Shown here: one piece after another, positions 1-8,557 of the stretch
How the letters are laid out: the number at the start of each line of letters is the position of its first letter
Numbering within the stretch: the stretch's first letter is position 1
Source: Enterovibrio sp051650965
Lineage (GTDB): Bacteria > Pseudomonadota > Gammaproteobacteria > Enterobacterales > Vibrionaceae
Reading direction: 5' to 3'
NCBI GenBank assembly: GCA_051650965.1
Contig: JBOFRL010000041.1
Coordinates: 1-64,000 of the forward strand
DNA: 64,000 nt
The notes under the pieces: generated by a model
The model's input: the letters and a program-made list of their open reading frames with translations, nothing else
Databases searched by the model: none
Told to the model about the DNA's origin: nothing
Translations under genes and position numbers: made by a program

Positions 1-125
1 TCAATTTGGTCACTCAGTTCATTGATAATATTTTTGATTATCATTCACGAGCGCCCACACAGATTGCATAGGTCAAATTGTTAAAGAGCGTTGACTTTTC
101 AAGGTGTTACCTCGTTGGTCGAGGT
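1..125 (-). other. rRNA operon leader (boxB-like hairpin and boxA antiterminator)
   Basis: On the minus strand this is the transcribed leader of an rRNA operon whose 16S gene lies just left of the window. Reading leftward there is a 6-bp hairpin at 125-109 in the place of boxB. It is followed at 90-78 by CGCTCTTTAACAA, one base from the enterobacterial rrn boxA, and then by the CTGTGTGGGCGCTCG stretch typical of gammaproteobacterial 16S leaders. In this family boxA recruits Nus factors for antitermination. murI directly upstream in the same orientation matches the E. coli murI-rrnB arrangement. Confidence 0.88.
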
Positions 126-129
126 GCGC

Positions 130-157
130 ATTTTACGCAATGTGGATTTTAAGTCAA
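130..157 (-). promoter_or_regulatory. rrn promoter
   Basis: On the minus strand TTGACT (157-152) is followed by a 16-nt spacer and TAAAAT (135-130), then a GC-rich discriminator GCGCACC. A run of A/T at about 160-200 lies just upstream like an UP element. The layout resembles an E. coli rrn P2 promoter, with boxB and boxA immediately downstream. A GC-rich discriminator is the usual mark of promoters under stringent (ppGpp) control; spoT lies in this same window. Confidence 0.8.
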
Positions 158-244
158 TACTCAAATCACACTTTTTTTTATTTTTTTGTGAATTTTTTTA
201 AAATTCGCCGTAGTAAGGGCTGAAAATGCAGTAACGCCGCAGTT

Positions 245-1063
245 TTAGAACGCCGCCGCCCGCACAACGGAAGTCAGCCCCATTTTCACAAGCTGCGCAT
301 TGAGCGCCTCTTCTTGCTCAACCTTGGCGCTACTCATGACAATTGGCGCCGCGCAATTACTATCACTGACAGGCGCCGCATTATGCAAAAGCTCAGCCAC
401 GCGCAACGCCACCGCTTTTCCCGAATCAATCACTTGGCACATTGCACCACTCGCCTGCGCAATCTCTTCTTTTAATAACGGAAAATGCGTGCAGCCCAGC
501 ACAATGCAATCGACCTGCGCCTCGGTAAATGGTGCGACAATGTCATTTATCGTCTGCAAACATGGCGTCTTGCCGCGCAGCTTGGCCTCAGCCATATGCA
601 CCAGCTGCGTCGAACCTATCAGCGTAACATGGCAATCCGCCGCAAACTGTTGAATTAATTGATGTGTATAAGGACGCTGGATTGTCGCAGGCGTCGCCAG
701 CAGACCGATGCGCCGATTCACCGACAGCGCCGCGGCAGGCTTTATTGCCGGCACCACTCCCACCACCGGCACAGAAAGGCGCGCGCGCAGCACCGGCAAC
801 ACCAGAGTGCTCGCCGTATTGCAAGCAATCACAACCAGAGCAATTTCATGACGTTGGCAGATGGCTTCGATCATGCGCTGCACGCGGGAGATCAACACCT
901 CATCCGCCAACTCGCCGTATGGAAACGCTTCATTATCAAAGGCATAAATCACAGGCTGCGCCGGCAGCAGTTTTTGGATCTCCTGATACACCGACAAGCC
1001 GCCCACCCCCGAATCAAACACCAATACCCGCCGCACGCTCTCTCCCTTTTTTGCTGCTGTCAT
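245..1063 (-). CDS. murI: Glutamate racemase
   Basis: Converts L-glutamate to D-glutamate in the cytoplasm for peptidoglycan stem peptides. The 272-residue product has the two catalytic cysteine motifs of the Asp/Glu racemase family, IACNTAST near residue 80 and LGCTHFPLL near residue 190, and an N-terminal DSGVGGLSV motif. Length is normal for the family. It is the last gene before the rRNA operon on the same strand, as in E. coli. It starts about 15 nt after the end of the PP-loop ATPase gene, so it could be co-transcribed with btuB. Confidence 0.96.
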   Translation of the reverse strand: MTAAKKGESVRRVLVFDSGVGGLSVYQEIQKLLPAQPVIYAFDNEAFPYGELADEVLISRVQRMIEAICQRHEIALVVIACNTASTLVLPVLRARLSVPVVGVVPAIKPAAALSVNRRIGLLATPATIQRPYTHQLIQQFAADCHVTLIGSTQLVHMAEAKLRGKTPCLQTINDIVAPFTEAQVDCIVLGCTHFPLLKEEIAQASGAMCQVIDSGKAVALRVAELLHNAAPVSDSNCAAPIVMSSAKVEQEEALNAQLVKMGLTSVVRAAAF

Positions 1064-1077
1064 TGCATAACTACTGT

Positions 1078-1740
1078 TTATATTGTCAACGAAAACGGCT
1101 GATGATGGAACCTCTGCTCCCGCAGAGGCGTTTTTTTAGTGACGCGCAGCCCTGTGGCAAAATAGGGCGCGTCGCGCACAAAAGTATGAAATTCGCCATT
1201 TTCACCGCAAGGATCGCAGCTTTTTGGCAGCTCAGCGAGCAGCGCCGCGTCAAAGTCGCGCCCCAAAAAATCGCCCGCAAGCTGCGCGCTATCCACTGTC
1301 ACCAGATGCGTTTTTATGCCTATCTCAATGATTTCACGCGCAAGCGACAACGGCTCGCCGCCAAGTAGCGGAAAAATGCATTGCCAGCCATGCGGCTCAA
1401 TATAGCTTTTTCGATAATCAGCAATACCATTTAAATGCAGATCACCAAACGCCACGCAATCAAACTGCAACCCGCTGTTTTTCAGGCCGTTGATCACAGC
1501 TTGTTGGTAAACCGCATGCTGTGGAAACGCGCGCTCAAGCTCAATCAGCACCAGCGGCAAGCCGATCTGGCGCGCCTGCGCCGCAACCTGCGCGCAAGTC
1601 GCCGCCTGAAACGGCACGCTCTCCCCGACAAATGTAGTGAAAAGTCCCACCACGCGATAGTGTGCCGAGGCGAGCAGCCGCGCGAGCGTCAGCGCCGCAT
1701 CCTTACCCGAAGACCAGCTGACAATCACATCTTTTTGCAT
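1078..1740 (-). CDS. PP-loop ATPase, Dph6/COG2102-like
   Basis: A 220-residue adenine-nucleotide alpha hydrolase-fold protein. The N-terminal SWSSGKDAA is the PP-loop that binds ATP in the diphthamide ligase (Dph6) family. Bacteria lack diphthamide, so the eukaryotic reaction cannot be assumed and the substrate is unknown. The ATG at 1740 is chosen; an in-frame GTG lies three codons upstream at 1749. The start is only 15 nt after the btuB stop, so the gene probably shares the cobalamin-riboswitch transcript, which hints at a role linked to B12 salvage. That link is inference from position only. Confidence 0.75.
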   Translation of the reverse strand: MQKDVIVSWSSGKDAALTLARLLASAHYRVVGLFTTFVGESVPFQAATCAQVAAQARQIGLPLVLIELERAFPQHAVYQQAVINGLKNSGLQFDCVAFGDLHLNGIADYRKSYIEPHGWQCIFPLLGGEPLSLAREIIEIGIKTHLVTVDSAQLAGDFLGRDFDAALLAELPKSCDPCGENGEFHTFVRDAPYFATGLRVTKKTPLREQRFHHQPFSLTI

Positions 1741-1755
1741 AATAGCCACGAAAAA

Positions 1756-3576
1756 TCAAAAGGTAAGCTGCACATTAGCATAAACCGCGCGCGCCTCCGC
1801 AGGATATGTCCCCGCCGTCTCATAGCGCTTGTCAAACAGATTACTCACCTTACCCTGTAGCGTGACATGCGCACTTGCCGCATAATTCGCGCTCACATCC
1901 CACACGCTATGGCTAAGCAAAATCGGCCCGCCCGCATAATCGGGACGCTTGCCTTGGTACGCGTACTGGGCGCCGAGCGTCACATCGCCAATTTGGTAGG
2001 AGCTTTGCCACTTAGCGACAGTCTTGGCGCGACGCGCAAGCTGCTCATTGGTGTTGAGATCTTTAGGATCGCGCAGCTCAAGTGACATTTGGTTTGCCAA
2101 GCCACCTAAAGAAAAATCGGCCTCCAGCTCAAGTCCCGTGATCTGCGCTTTGTCGATATTTTTGTTGACCCAGCCCGACGCACTATTCACAGACATGATT
2201 AGGTTGTCGATTTTATTGAAATAACCGTTAACGCGCCAGCTCACGCCAGCAGTCGACCCATCAACGCCCAGCTCGACTTGCTGGGACTCTTCGGGATCAA
2301 GGCGCGAATTGCCGCCAAAACCGTATAACTTATCAAAACTTGGCGCCTTAAACGCATTGCCATAACTGGCGCGCACTTGATAGGCGTCAAGCAGCTCCCA
2401 CCCCATCGCGACTTGCTGCGAAAAATTGCCGCCATATTGCTGATTGCGATCATAGCGCACGCTGCTTTCTAGCTGCGCCTGCGGCACAAACTGCCAATGC
2501 GCCAGCACAAAAGTACCGAGGTTTTTGCGCGGATTATCGTCAATCGCGGCACTGTCGAGCAAGCTGCCGCGCAGGTACTCTTCTTGCAAAAAATCGCTGC
2601 CGGCAGTCACGCTCAACGTTTCTGAATAGTCATAGCGAGAAGCCATGCTTGCAAATAACTGGCTGATTTTGCTGGTTAAAGCAGACTCATCACGCGGCTG
2701 CGTGGCAAAATAGTCGTAATTTTCCTGCCAACTTTTATCAACACGCGCTAGCGTGTTCCAGCGCCCTTGCTGCCAGCTCACGTCGGCGCTCAAATTGCGA
2801 TTTTGCACCCAGCCGTTTTTTTTCTGCCCGTCAAAATTGGCGTAACCGACTTGATTTTGATACCAATTTCCCGACAAATTAGCGCGCCAATTCTCGCGCG
2901 GCGTCAGCGCAAAACGCAATGACATATTTTTGCCTTTAAAGCCATGCAAATCGTCCAGCGGCGCGACATGCGGCTGCACGTTGTAGCCGTCAGTTTTGTC
3001 ATAGCCGCCTTGCAGCTGCATGGTGACAAAATCGCTCAGCGCGGTTGTGATCCCGGCGCTTGCCTGACTGCTCGCCATCGAACCTGCGCCCGCCGCCACA
3101 AAGGCCGACGGCTCGTCTGAGCGCGTGATAATGTTGATAACGCCGCCAACCGCGTCCGAGCCGTAAACCGTCGCGCCCGAGCCGCGGATCACCTCGATGC
3201 GCTCCACCGCATTCAGCGGCAGCATATTAAAGTCGACCGTGCCCAGCATGGAGCGCGGCAAACGCACGCCATCCACCAGCACCAGCACGTGGTTTGAGTT
3301 GGTCCCGCGCATAAAAATCGAAGCCAGCTGGCCGCGGCTGCCGCTTTGTGAAATTTCCAAACTTGGAACAGTTTTGAGCACATCGGTGAGAGTGACCGCC
3401 GCAAGCGCTGTGATCTGCTCGCGTGTCACCAGCGTCATCGGCGCGAGTACAGAAGAGATGGGTTGCGCGAAAAGCGCAGCGGTAGTGACAGACATTTCGC
3501 CCAGATGGACGGGATTTTCGGCATGCGCAAGCGCCGCCAGCGGCAAGGCGGCCGCAGCTAAATAGTTGTAAGACAT
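1756..3576 (-). CDS. btuB: TonB-dependent vitamin B12 receptor BtuB
   Basis: Outer-membrane beta-barrel that imports cobalamin using energy from TonB. The 606-residue precursor has a signal peptide ending near residue 19 (ALAHA), a TonB-box-like stretch GEMSVTTA, a plug domain with MRGTNSNHVLVLVDGVRLP and IEVIRGSGATVYGSDAVGG, then a long barrel ending in an aromatic residue (QLTF). A GGATC ribosome-binding site lies before the ATG. The upstream leader holds a cobalamin riboswitch, which identifies B12 rather than a siderophore as the ligand. trmA is divergent, as in E. coli. Confidence 0.93.
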   Translation of the reverse strand: MSYNYLAAAALPLAALAHAENPVHLGEMSVTTAALFAQPISSVLAPMTLVTREQITALAAVTLTDVLKTVPSLEISQSGSRGQLASIFMRGTNSNHVLVLVDGVRLPRSMLGTVDFNMLPLNAVERIEVIRGSGATVYGSDAVGGVINIITRSDEPSAFVAAGAGSMASSQASAGITTALSDFVTMQLQGGYDKTDGYNVQPHVAPLDDLHGFKGKNMSLRFALTPRENWRANLSGNWYQNQVGYANFDGQKKNGWVQNRNLSADVSWQQGRWNTLARVDKSWQENYDYFATQPRDESALTSKISQLFASMASRYDYSETLSVTAGSDFLQEEYLRGSLLDSAAIDDNPRKNLGTFVLAHWQFVPQAQLESSVRYDRNQQYGGNFSQQVAMGWELLDAYQVRASYGNAFKAPSFDKLYGFGGNSRLDPEESQQVELGVDGSTAGVSWRVNGYFNKIDNLIMSVNSASGWVNKNIDKAQITGLELEADFSLGGLANQMSLELRDPKDLNTNEQLARRAKTVAKWQSSYQIGDVTLGAQYAYQGKRPDYAGGPILLSHSVWDVSANYAASAHVTLQGKVSNLFDKRYETAGTYPAEARAVYANVQLTF

Positions 3577-3609
3577 ATCAGATCCAATAAACGCGTGTAT
3601 CCAACGATG

Positions 3610-3771
3610 TCAGGAAACCCTGAAATCAATGTACTTAGCTGATATTCGGACTTAAAGACTCCCTACGGTGACGACTTCCCATGTGCGCCCCAAGCTTTCG
3701 CAAAAGACAATCACACAGTGTCTGGCAGAGCCTTGTCACTTTCGTTTCTTATTACCGCTGCGCGTCAGTTT
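3610..3771 (-). promoter_or_regulatory. Cobalamin riboswitch of btuB
   Basis: On the minus strand the btuB leader contains a B12-box-like AAGTCCGAATATCAGC (3653-3638). It is preceded by the CACATGGGAAGTCG stretch that matches the conserved GGGAAG segment, and further upstream by GAAACGAAAGTGACAAGG and GACACTGTGTGA, which fit the conserved core. A short hairpin (3623-3610, TCAGG-GTTT-CCTGA) sits between the aptamer and the ribosome-binding site and could be the expression platform. In this family adenosylcobalamin binding represses btuB. The match was read by eye, not scored with a covariance model. Confidence 0.78.
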
Positions 3772-3965
3772 TGGATTTTCACCAAATTCCCAGCAAAGCC
3801 GCGCGAGTATAAAGAAAATGCCACAGAACAACAACCTCAAGAAAAATGTGCAATTTCAAGCCCTGCGCGCCACGCACGCGCCATTTGCGCCGCGCACGGT
3901 AAAATGCTGGACAATTAGCACGCGCTACTTAAAATCGAACTTTTGTCACAAAAATGTAAGCGAAG

Positions 3966-5075
3966 ATGAACCAGCCACCGATTGACGTGCAGCACTATCA
4001 AGAGCAACTCGACCACAAAACCGCCCAGCTTCAAGCACTTTTAGCGCCATTTGCGCCGCCAGCATTGGAAGTGTTCGCCTCAACGCCGCAGCACTACCGC
4101 ATGCGCGCGGAGTTTCGCGTGTGGCATGAGGACGACGCGCTCTATTATGTGATGTTTGATAAAGAGACCAAGCAGCGTTATCGCGTCGAGCAATTTTTGC
4201 CAGCCAGCGAGCTTATCAATCAAGCGATGCCGGCGCTTTTAGAAAAAATTGCGCCAAACCCCATCCTGCGCAAAAAGCTGTTTCAGGTCGATTATTTATC
4301 TACGCTCAGCGGTGAGCTACTGATTTCGCTGCTTTATCATAAAACGCTGGACGAAGAGTGGCTTACGCAAGCCAAGCTACTTAAGCTGGAGCTTGCAAAA
4401 CAGGGCGTGCACGCAGATCTTATCGGCCGCGCGCACAAGCAAAAGCAGGTGATTGGTAAAGATCACGTGATTGAAAGGCTGCACGTCAACAAAAAAGAAT
4501 ATATTTATCAGCAGGTTGAAAACAGCTTCACGCAGCCGAACGCCTTTGTCGCGCAAAAAATGCTCGCATGGGCGCAAGATTGCACGCAAGAGAGCCAAGG
4601 CGACCTGCTCGAGCTCTATTGTGGCAACGGCAATTTTTCGCTCGCCTTAGCGAAAAACTTCCAAAAAGTGCTCGCAACGGAGATCTCCAAATCTTCAGTT
4701 GCCGCCGCGCAGTACAATATTGCGGCCAATCAAATCAACAACGTGCAGATTTTGCGCTTATCCGCCGAAGAGTTCACGCAAGCTTTAACCGGCGTGCGCG
4801 AGTTTAACCGCTTGAAAGCTCAGCAAATTAACTTGAGCGATTATCAATGTGAAACGGTGCTGGTCGACCCGCCGCGCGCAGGGCTTGACGACGCGACGTG
4901 CCGCATGGTGCAAAATTACCGCCGCATCCTCTACATCTCTTGCAACCCGCAAACGCTGCTAGAGAATCTGCAGATGCTGGCGCAAACCCACAAGATCACC
5001 CGTTTTGCGCTGTTTGATCAGTTCCCTTACACCCACCATGCCGAAGCGGGCGTGCTGCTTGAAAGAATCGTTTGA
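3966..5075 (+). CDS. trmA: tRNA (uracil-5-)-methyltransferase TrmA
   Basis: Makes 5-methyluridine at position 54 of tRNAs using S-adenosylmethionine. The 369-residue protein has the SAM-binding motif LLELYCGNGNFSLALA near residue 215, the DPPRAGLD motif near residue 300, the catalytic cysteine in YISCNPQTL, and the C-terminal HHAEAGVLLERI with the general-base glutamate. Length matches E. coli TrmA. It is transcribed away from btuB across a 390-nt spacer that also carries the btuB riboswitch. Confidence 0.96.
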   Translation: MNQPPIDVQHYQEQLDHKTAQLQALLAPFAPPALEVFASTPQHYRMRAEFRVWHEDDALYYVMFDKETKQRYRVEQFLPASELINQAMPALLEKIAPNPILRKKLFQVDYLSTLSGELLISLLYHKTLDEEWLTQAKLLKLELAKQGVHADLIGRAHKQKQVIGKDHVIERLHVNKKEYIYQQVENSFTQPNAFVAQKMLAWAQDCTQESQGDLLELYCGNGNFSLALAKNFQKVLATEISKSSVAAAQYNIAANQINNVQILRLSAEEFTQALTGVREFNRLKAQQINLSDYQCETVLVDPPRAGLDDATCRMVQNYRRILYISCNPQTLLENLQMLAQTHKITRFALFDQFPYTHHAEAGVLLERIV

Positions 5076-5214
5076 AGATCAATCGATTAACATGAGAATG
5101 TGTGCGCGGCTCAACTTTTTGCCCGCGCAACGCGCCAACGTCGACTCGCCTAACAGCGGGCCGCCACGCAACAGGTTATACTGAGCGCTACCTTTTCCTC
5201 TTATTTGCGAAAAT

Positions 5215-6486
5215 ATGCGTTTCATTTATACCCTGCTGCTAGCACTTGCAGCACCTTTTTTACTGGTTGGTCTGTTTAAAAAAAAGCAGGGCAAACCGCA
5301 CGTTGGCAAACGTTGGGTCGAACATTTTGGCTTTACGCCTGCGCTAAATGACGAGCGCACGCAGCGCCCAATCTGGCTGCACGCCGTTTCGGTTGGGGAA
5401 GTTATTGCCGCAAAGCCGTTGATTTTAAAGCTGCAAGAGCGCTATCCGCAGCGGCCAATTTTAGTCACCACCACCACCGCTACAGGCGCTGCGATGGCGG
5501 CGCAAATTGCAAATGTGCACCACCGCTACATGCCGCTCGATTTTCCTTTTGCTATCAAGCGCTTTATCAAACGCTTTCAGCCGGCCATTTTGCTCATCAT
5601 GGAAACAGAGCTGTGGCCGAACACGCTCGCCTGCGCGCAGCGCGCCCAAATTGACGTGCTGATCATCAATGGCCGTTTGTCAGATAAAGCGTGCGCAAAT
5701 TATCAAAAAATTCGCCCGTTCTTCACTACCATTGCGCGCAATATTTCGCACATTTGCTGCCAATTTGCTAAAGATCGCGAAAATTTCCAAAAACTGGGAA
5801 TAAGCGACGAAAAGCTCAGCACAACCGGCTCGCTCAAGTTTGATTTGCCGCATTTTGACGTGCACGCGCCGCGCGTTGTCGAGCTGCAAAGTCAAATCGG
5901 GGCGCGTCCAGTGTGGGTTGCCGCGAGCACGCACCACGGCGAAGACGCACTTTTGCTCGAGGCGCACCGTTTGCTGCTAAAAACGCAGCCGCAAGCGCTG
6001 CTGATCCTCGCGCCGCGCCATCCCGAGCGCTTTTCTGTCGTTTTTGAGCAGATTTTAAGTCAAAATTTTACCGCGCAGCGACGCACGCAACAGCAAACGC
6101 TTAACGCGCAAACTCAGGTTTATCTTGCTGATACGCTTGGAGATATGATGATGCTGTTTGCCTGCGCCGACGTGGCTTTCATGGCTGGTAGCCTGCTTGG
6201 TGATAAGGTGGGCGGGCATAATCTGCTTGAGCCGGCCTCGCTGGCCAAACCGCTACTGAGCGGGCCAAGTTATTTTAATTTTCAAACGATTGGCGATGAG
6301 TTGATTGCGGCCAAAGCCTATCAAATTTGCCAAGATCCCGCGCAGATCTCACAGCAATTGCAAACATTGTTTGCCGACGCAAAACTGCGCGAGCAAGCGG
6401 GGGCTGCGGCGCTATCTGTGGTTGAAAAAAACCGCGGCGCCATCCAGCAGACGTTGGCCATTTTGCCTGCATTTTTAAAACCTTAG
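5215..6486 (+). CDS. waaA: Kdo transferase (lipid A inner core)
   Basis: Transfers 3-deoxy-D-manno-octulosonic acid from CMP-Kdo to lipid IVA at the inner membrane. The 423-residue GT30 protein starts with a hydrophobic anchor (residues 1-20). It carries LHAVSVGEV, VTTTTATGA, METELWPN and the C-terminal GGHNLLEPA nucleotide-binding motif. The Kdo kinase gene kdkA is the convergent neighbour. In Haemophilus and Vibrio that combination goes with a WaaA that adds a single Kdo, so a monofunctional enzyme is likely here (inference). Confidence 0.95.
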   Translation: MRFIYTLLLALAAPFLLVGLFKKKQGKPHVGKRWVEHFGFTPALNDERTQRPIWLHAVSVGEVIAAKPLILKLQERYPQRPILVTTTTATGAAMAAQIANVHHRYMPLDFPFAIKRFIKRFQPAILLIMETELWPNTLACAQRAQIDVLIINGRLSDKACANYQKIRPFFTTIARNISHICCQFAKDRENFQKLGISDEKLSTTGSLKFDLPHFDVHAPRVVELQSQIGARPVWVAASTHHGEDALLLEAHRLLLKTQPQALLILAPRHPERFSVVFEQILSQNFTAQRRTQQQTLNAQTQVYLADTLGDMMMLFACADVAFMAGSLLGDKVGGHNLLEPASLAKPLLSGPSYFNFQTIGDELIAAKAYQICQDPAQISQQLQTLFADAKLREQAGAAALSVVEKNRGAIQQTLAILPAFLKP

Positions 6487-6519
6487 CGCATTAGGCTGAC
6501 GCCTTAAAAGCCGACAAAC

Positions 6520-6564
6520 TCGCCGCCACACAGCCATTTTTTGCAAGAGCCAAAGTGGCGGCGA
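6520..6564. terminator. Inverted repeat between convergent waaA and kdkA
   Basis: Two 10-nt arms, TCGCCGCCAC at 6520-6529 and GTGGCGGCGA at 6555-6564, are perfectly complementary around a 25-nt loop. They sit in the 165-nt gap between the ends of two convergent genes. No strong T-run follows on either strand, so this may be a weak or Rho-assisted terminator or an mRNA-end stabiliser. Confidence 0.45.
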
Positions 6565-6651
6565 TTTAGTGGCGCTGCAAGTGCCGCGCAATGTTTCCAG
6601 AGCGGGTCCTGAAACGAACTCACTATTAACAACTTGCACGACTGACGCAGG

Positions 6652-7425
6652 CTACGCGCTCTGCTCGTTATAGCCTGCGAGTAGCGCGTGCCAATCGCTC
6701 GGCTGCCACAAAATCGCTTCGCGCTCGCGCTCTTTGACAAAAGAGCGTTTCAGGCGCGCCAAATTGTCGAGTTTCCAACCTTCGCCTTGGCGCACGCCGC
6801 ATTTATCAAAGTCGATAAGCCAGCACTGCTCATGGTTGTCTAGCAAAATGTTGTGGATATTCAAATCAGTATGACAGACGCTTACGTCGTGCATTTTTCT
6901 TATCACGCGGCCGATCTGCTGATAAACCGTCGCGGCCAGCGGCGCGCTTTTTAGCACCACCACCAGATCATGCGCGTCGGGGAGCTTTTCTAGCAGAATG
7001 TCGGCGCGGTATGTGAGGCCGCAGCGCACCGCTCGCGCAGCAATGGGACGCGGGACCGGCAGCCCCTTTTCGCGCAAAAATTGTAGCAAAGCAAACTCTT
7101 GTGCTGCGCGCGTGTTGCCAAAACCTGTGAAAAAATAACTGTCTTGCACAATTTTGCCAAACAATCCGCCGCGCCGATAATGGCGCAATACCGCGGGAAC
7201 AGTTTGCGTTTGCACAAACCAAGTGACGCCGCGCCCGCGCGAAAGCCCGAGCACAGCCTGCAGGTTTTGCCAATATTCTATATTAAAACAATCGCTTAAC
7301 GGCGTATCCTTCAGCAGCGCCTCGTCAAACCAACACTGCTCATTGCATCCTTGTTTCTGCATTCGGTGATCCTGTTTAAGCGGCGCACCAAGCGCATAAA
7401 TTGCAAGCTGTTGCCGCATCCGCAA
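6652..7425 (-). CDS. kdkA: Kdo kinase
   Basis: Phosphorylates the single Kdo on lipid A precursors in bacteria such as Haemophilus and Vibrio. The 257-residue protein has a kinase-like fold. The motif CHTDLNIHNILL near residue 180 is the catalytic loop, and the following WLIDFDKC supplies the metal-binding aspartate; both are typical of KdkA. It faces waaA, a usual neighbour. The ATG at 7425 gives a plausible length; internal alternatives exist near residues 3 and 22. Confidence 0.88.
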   Translation of the reverse strand: MRMRQQLAIYALGAPLKQDHRMQKQGCNEQCWFDEALLKDTPLSDCFNIEYWQNLQAVLGLSRGRGVTWFVQTQTVPAVLRHYRRGGLFGKIVQDSYFFTGFGNTRAAQEFALLQFLREKGLPVPRPIAARAVRCGLTYRADILLEKLPDAHDLVVVLKSAPLAATVYQQIGRVIRKMHDVSVCHTDLNIHNILLDNHEQCWLIDFDKCGVRQGEGWKLDNLARLKRSFVKEREREAILWQPSDWHALLAGYNEQSA

Positions 7426-7498
7426 TTTAAAACATCTAATTTTACATTACCTTACAGCAACTGCATAATTTTGCGCAAATAACTTATTGATTGAGACT

Positions 7499-8557
7499 AT
7501 GCCTCTATTTACCCAAGCGCCCGCCGCCATTTGCGTACTGCGTCTTTCTGCTATTGGTGATGTCTGCAATGCGATCGCGGCCGTGCAAGCTATTGAAAAA
7601 CATTGGCCAACAACCCAAATCACTTGGATTGCCGGCAAAGCAGAGGCCGCGCTACTTGCGCCGCTGCTGCCCAACGTGCGCGTGATCGCATTTGATAAAA
7701 ATCAGGGAGTTGCAGGGATGCGCGCGATTTGGCGTGCGCTTAGCGGAACCCATTTTGACGCGCTGCTGCACATGCAAACCGCGCTGCGTGCCAGCCTGCT
7801 TTCGCTTGGGATCAAGGCGCGCCATCGCCTTGGTTTTGCTAAAGATCGCAGCAGCGACTTGCAGCACCTGTTCGTCAACCACTACGTCCCGTCGCCCAGT
7901 TCGCTACATGTGCTCGATGGCTTTATGGCGTTTGCCCACGCCTTAGGGGTGCCGCAAGCGCCGCCAAGCTGGGATCTAGAGTTAAGCGAACCCGATCTGG
8001 CATGGGCCAAGCAGCAGTTGTGCGATAAGCCGACGCTGTTGGTTGCGCCAGCCTCAAGCAAAGCATTTAAAAATTGGCATGTGCAAGGCTACGTCGACGT
8101 GATAAATCACGCGCAGCAACAAGGATTTGCGGTCATTTTGGCTGGCGGCCCCAGCAAAATGGATGTGACGCTGGGTGAACAAATCATGCAAAAACTCACG
8201 TTACCCGCGCATAATCTCATCGGCAAAACCACCCTTTTGCAGATGCTGGCGCTGATCAAGCAAGTGCAGCTGGTCTTATCGCCCGACAGTGGCCCAGCGC
8301 ATCTTGCCAACGCCTTAGGCACGCCTGTAATAGGCTTGTACGCGCACCACAATCCGCAGCGCACCGGCCCTTACCACTGGCGTCATCTGGTGATCAGTGC
8401 TTATGAGCAGGCGCTGTTTGCACAGACGCAAAAAGGCGTCGCCGATGTCGCTTGGCGCACTCGCATCAAAGACAATAACGCGATGAATTTAATAACAAAA
8501 GAAGCGGTGATTGCACGCTTTGACGCAGTAATAACCCAACTAGGACTTAGCCAATGA
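7499..8557 (+). CDS. GT9 heptosyltransferase family protein
   Basis: Probably adds heptose to the Kdo of the lipopolysaccharide inner core at the cytoplasmic face of the inner membrane. The roughly 352-residue protein opens with ICVLRLSAIGDVCNAIAAV, the GT9 N-terminal signature, and has the ADP-heptose-binding segment LSPDSGPAHLANALGTPVIG near residue 260. It resembles the OpsX/WaaC branch, but specificity cannot be fixed from sequence alone. ATG at 7499 is preferred over a TTG four codons earlier. Its stop overlaps the next start (ATGA), so the two are translationally coupled. Confidence 0.85.
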   Translation: MPLFTQAPAAICVLRLSAIGDVCNAIAAVQAIEKHWPTTQITWIAGKAEAALLAPLLPNVRVIAFDKNQGVAGMRAIWRALSGTHFDALLHMQTALRASLLSLGIKARHRLGFAKDRSSDLQHLFVNHYVPSPSSLHVLDGFMAFAHALGVPQAPPSWDLELSEPDLAWAKQQLCDKPTLLVAPASSKAFKNWHVQGYVDVINHAQQQGFAVILAGGPSKMDVTLGEQIMQKLTLPAHNLIGKTTLLQMLALIKQVQLVLSPDSGPAHLANALGTPVIGLYAHHNPQRTGPYHWRHLVISAYEQALFAQTQKGVADVAWRTRIKDNNAMNLITKEAVIARFDAVITQLGLSQ

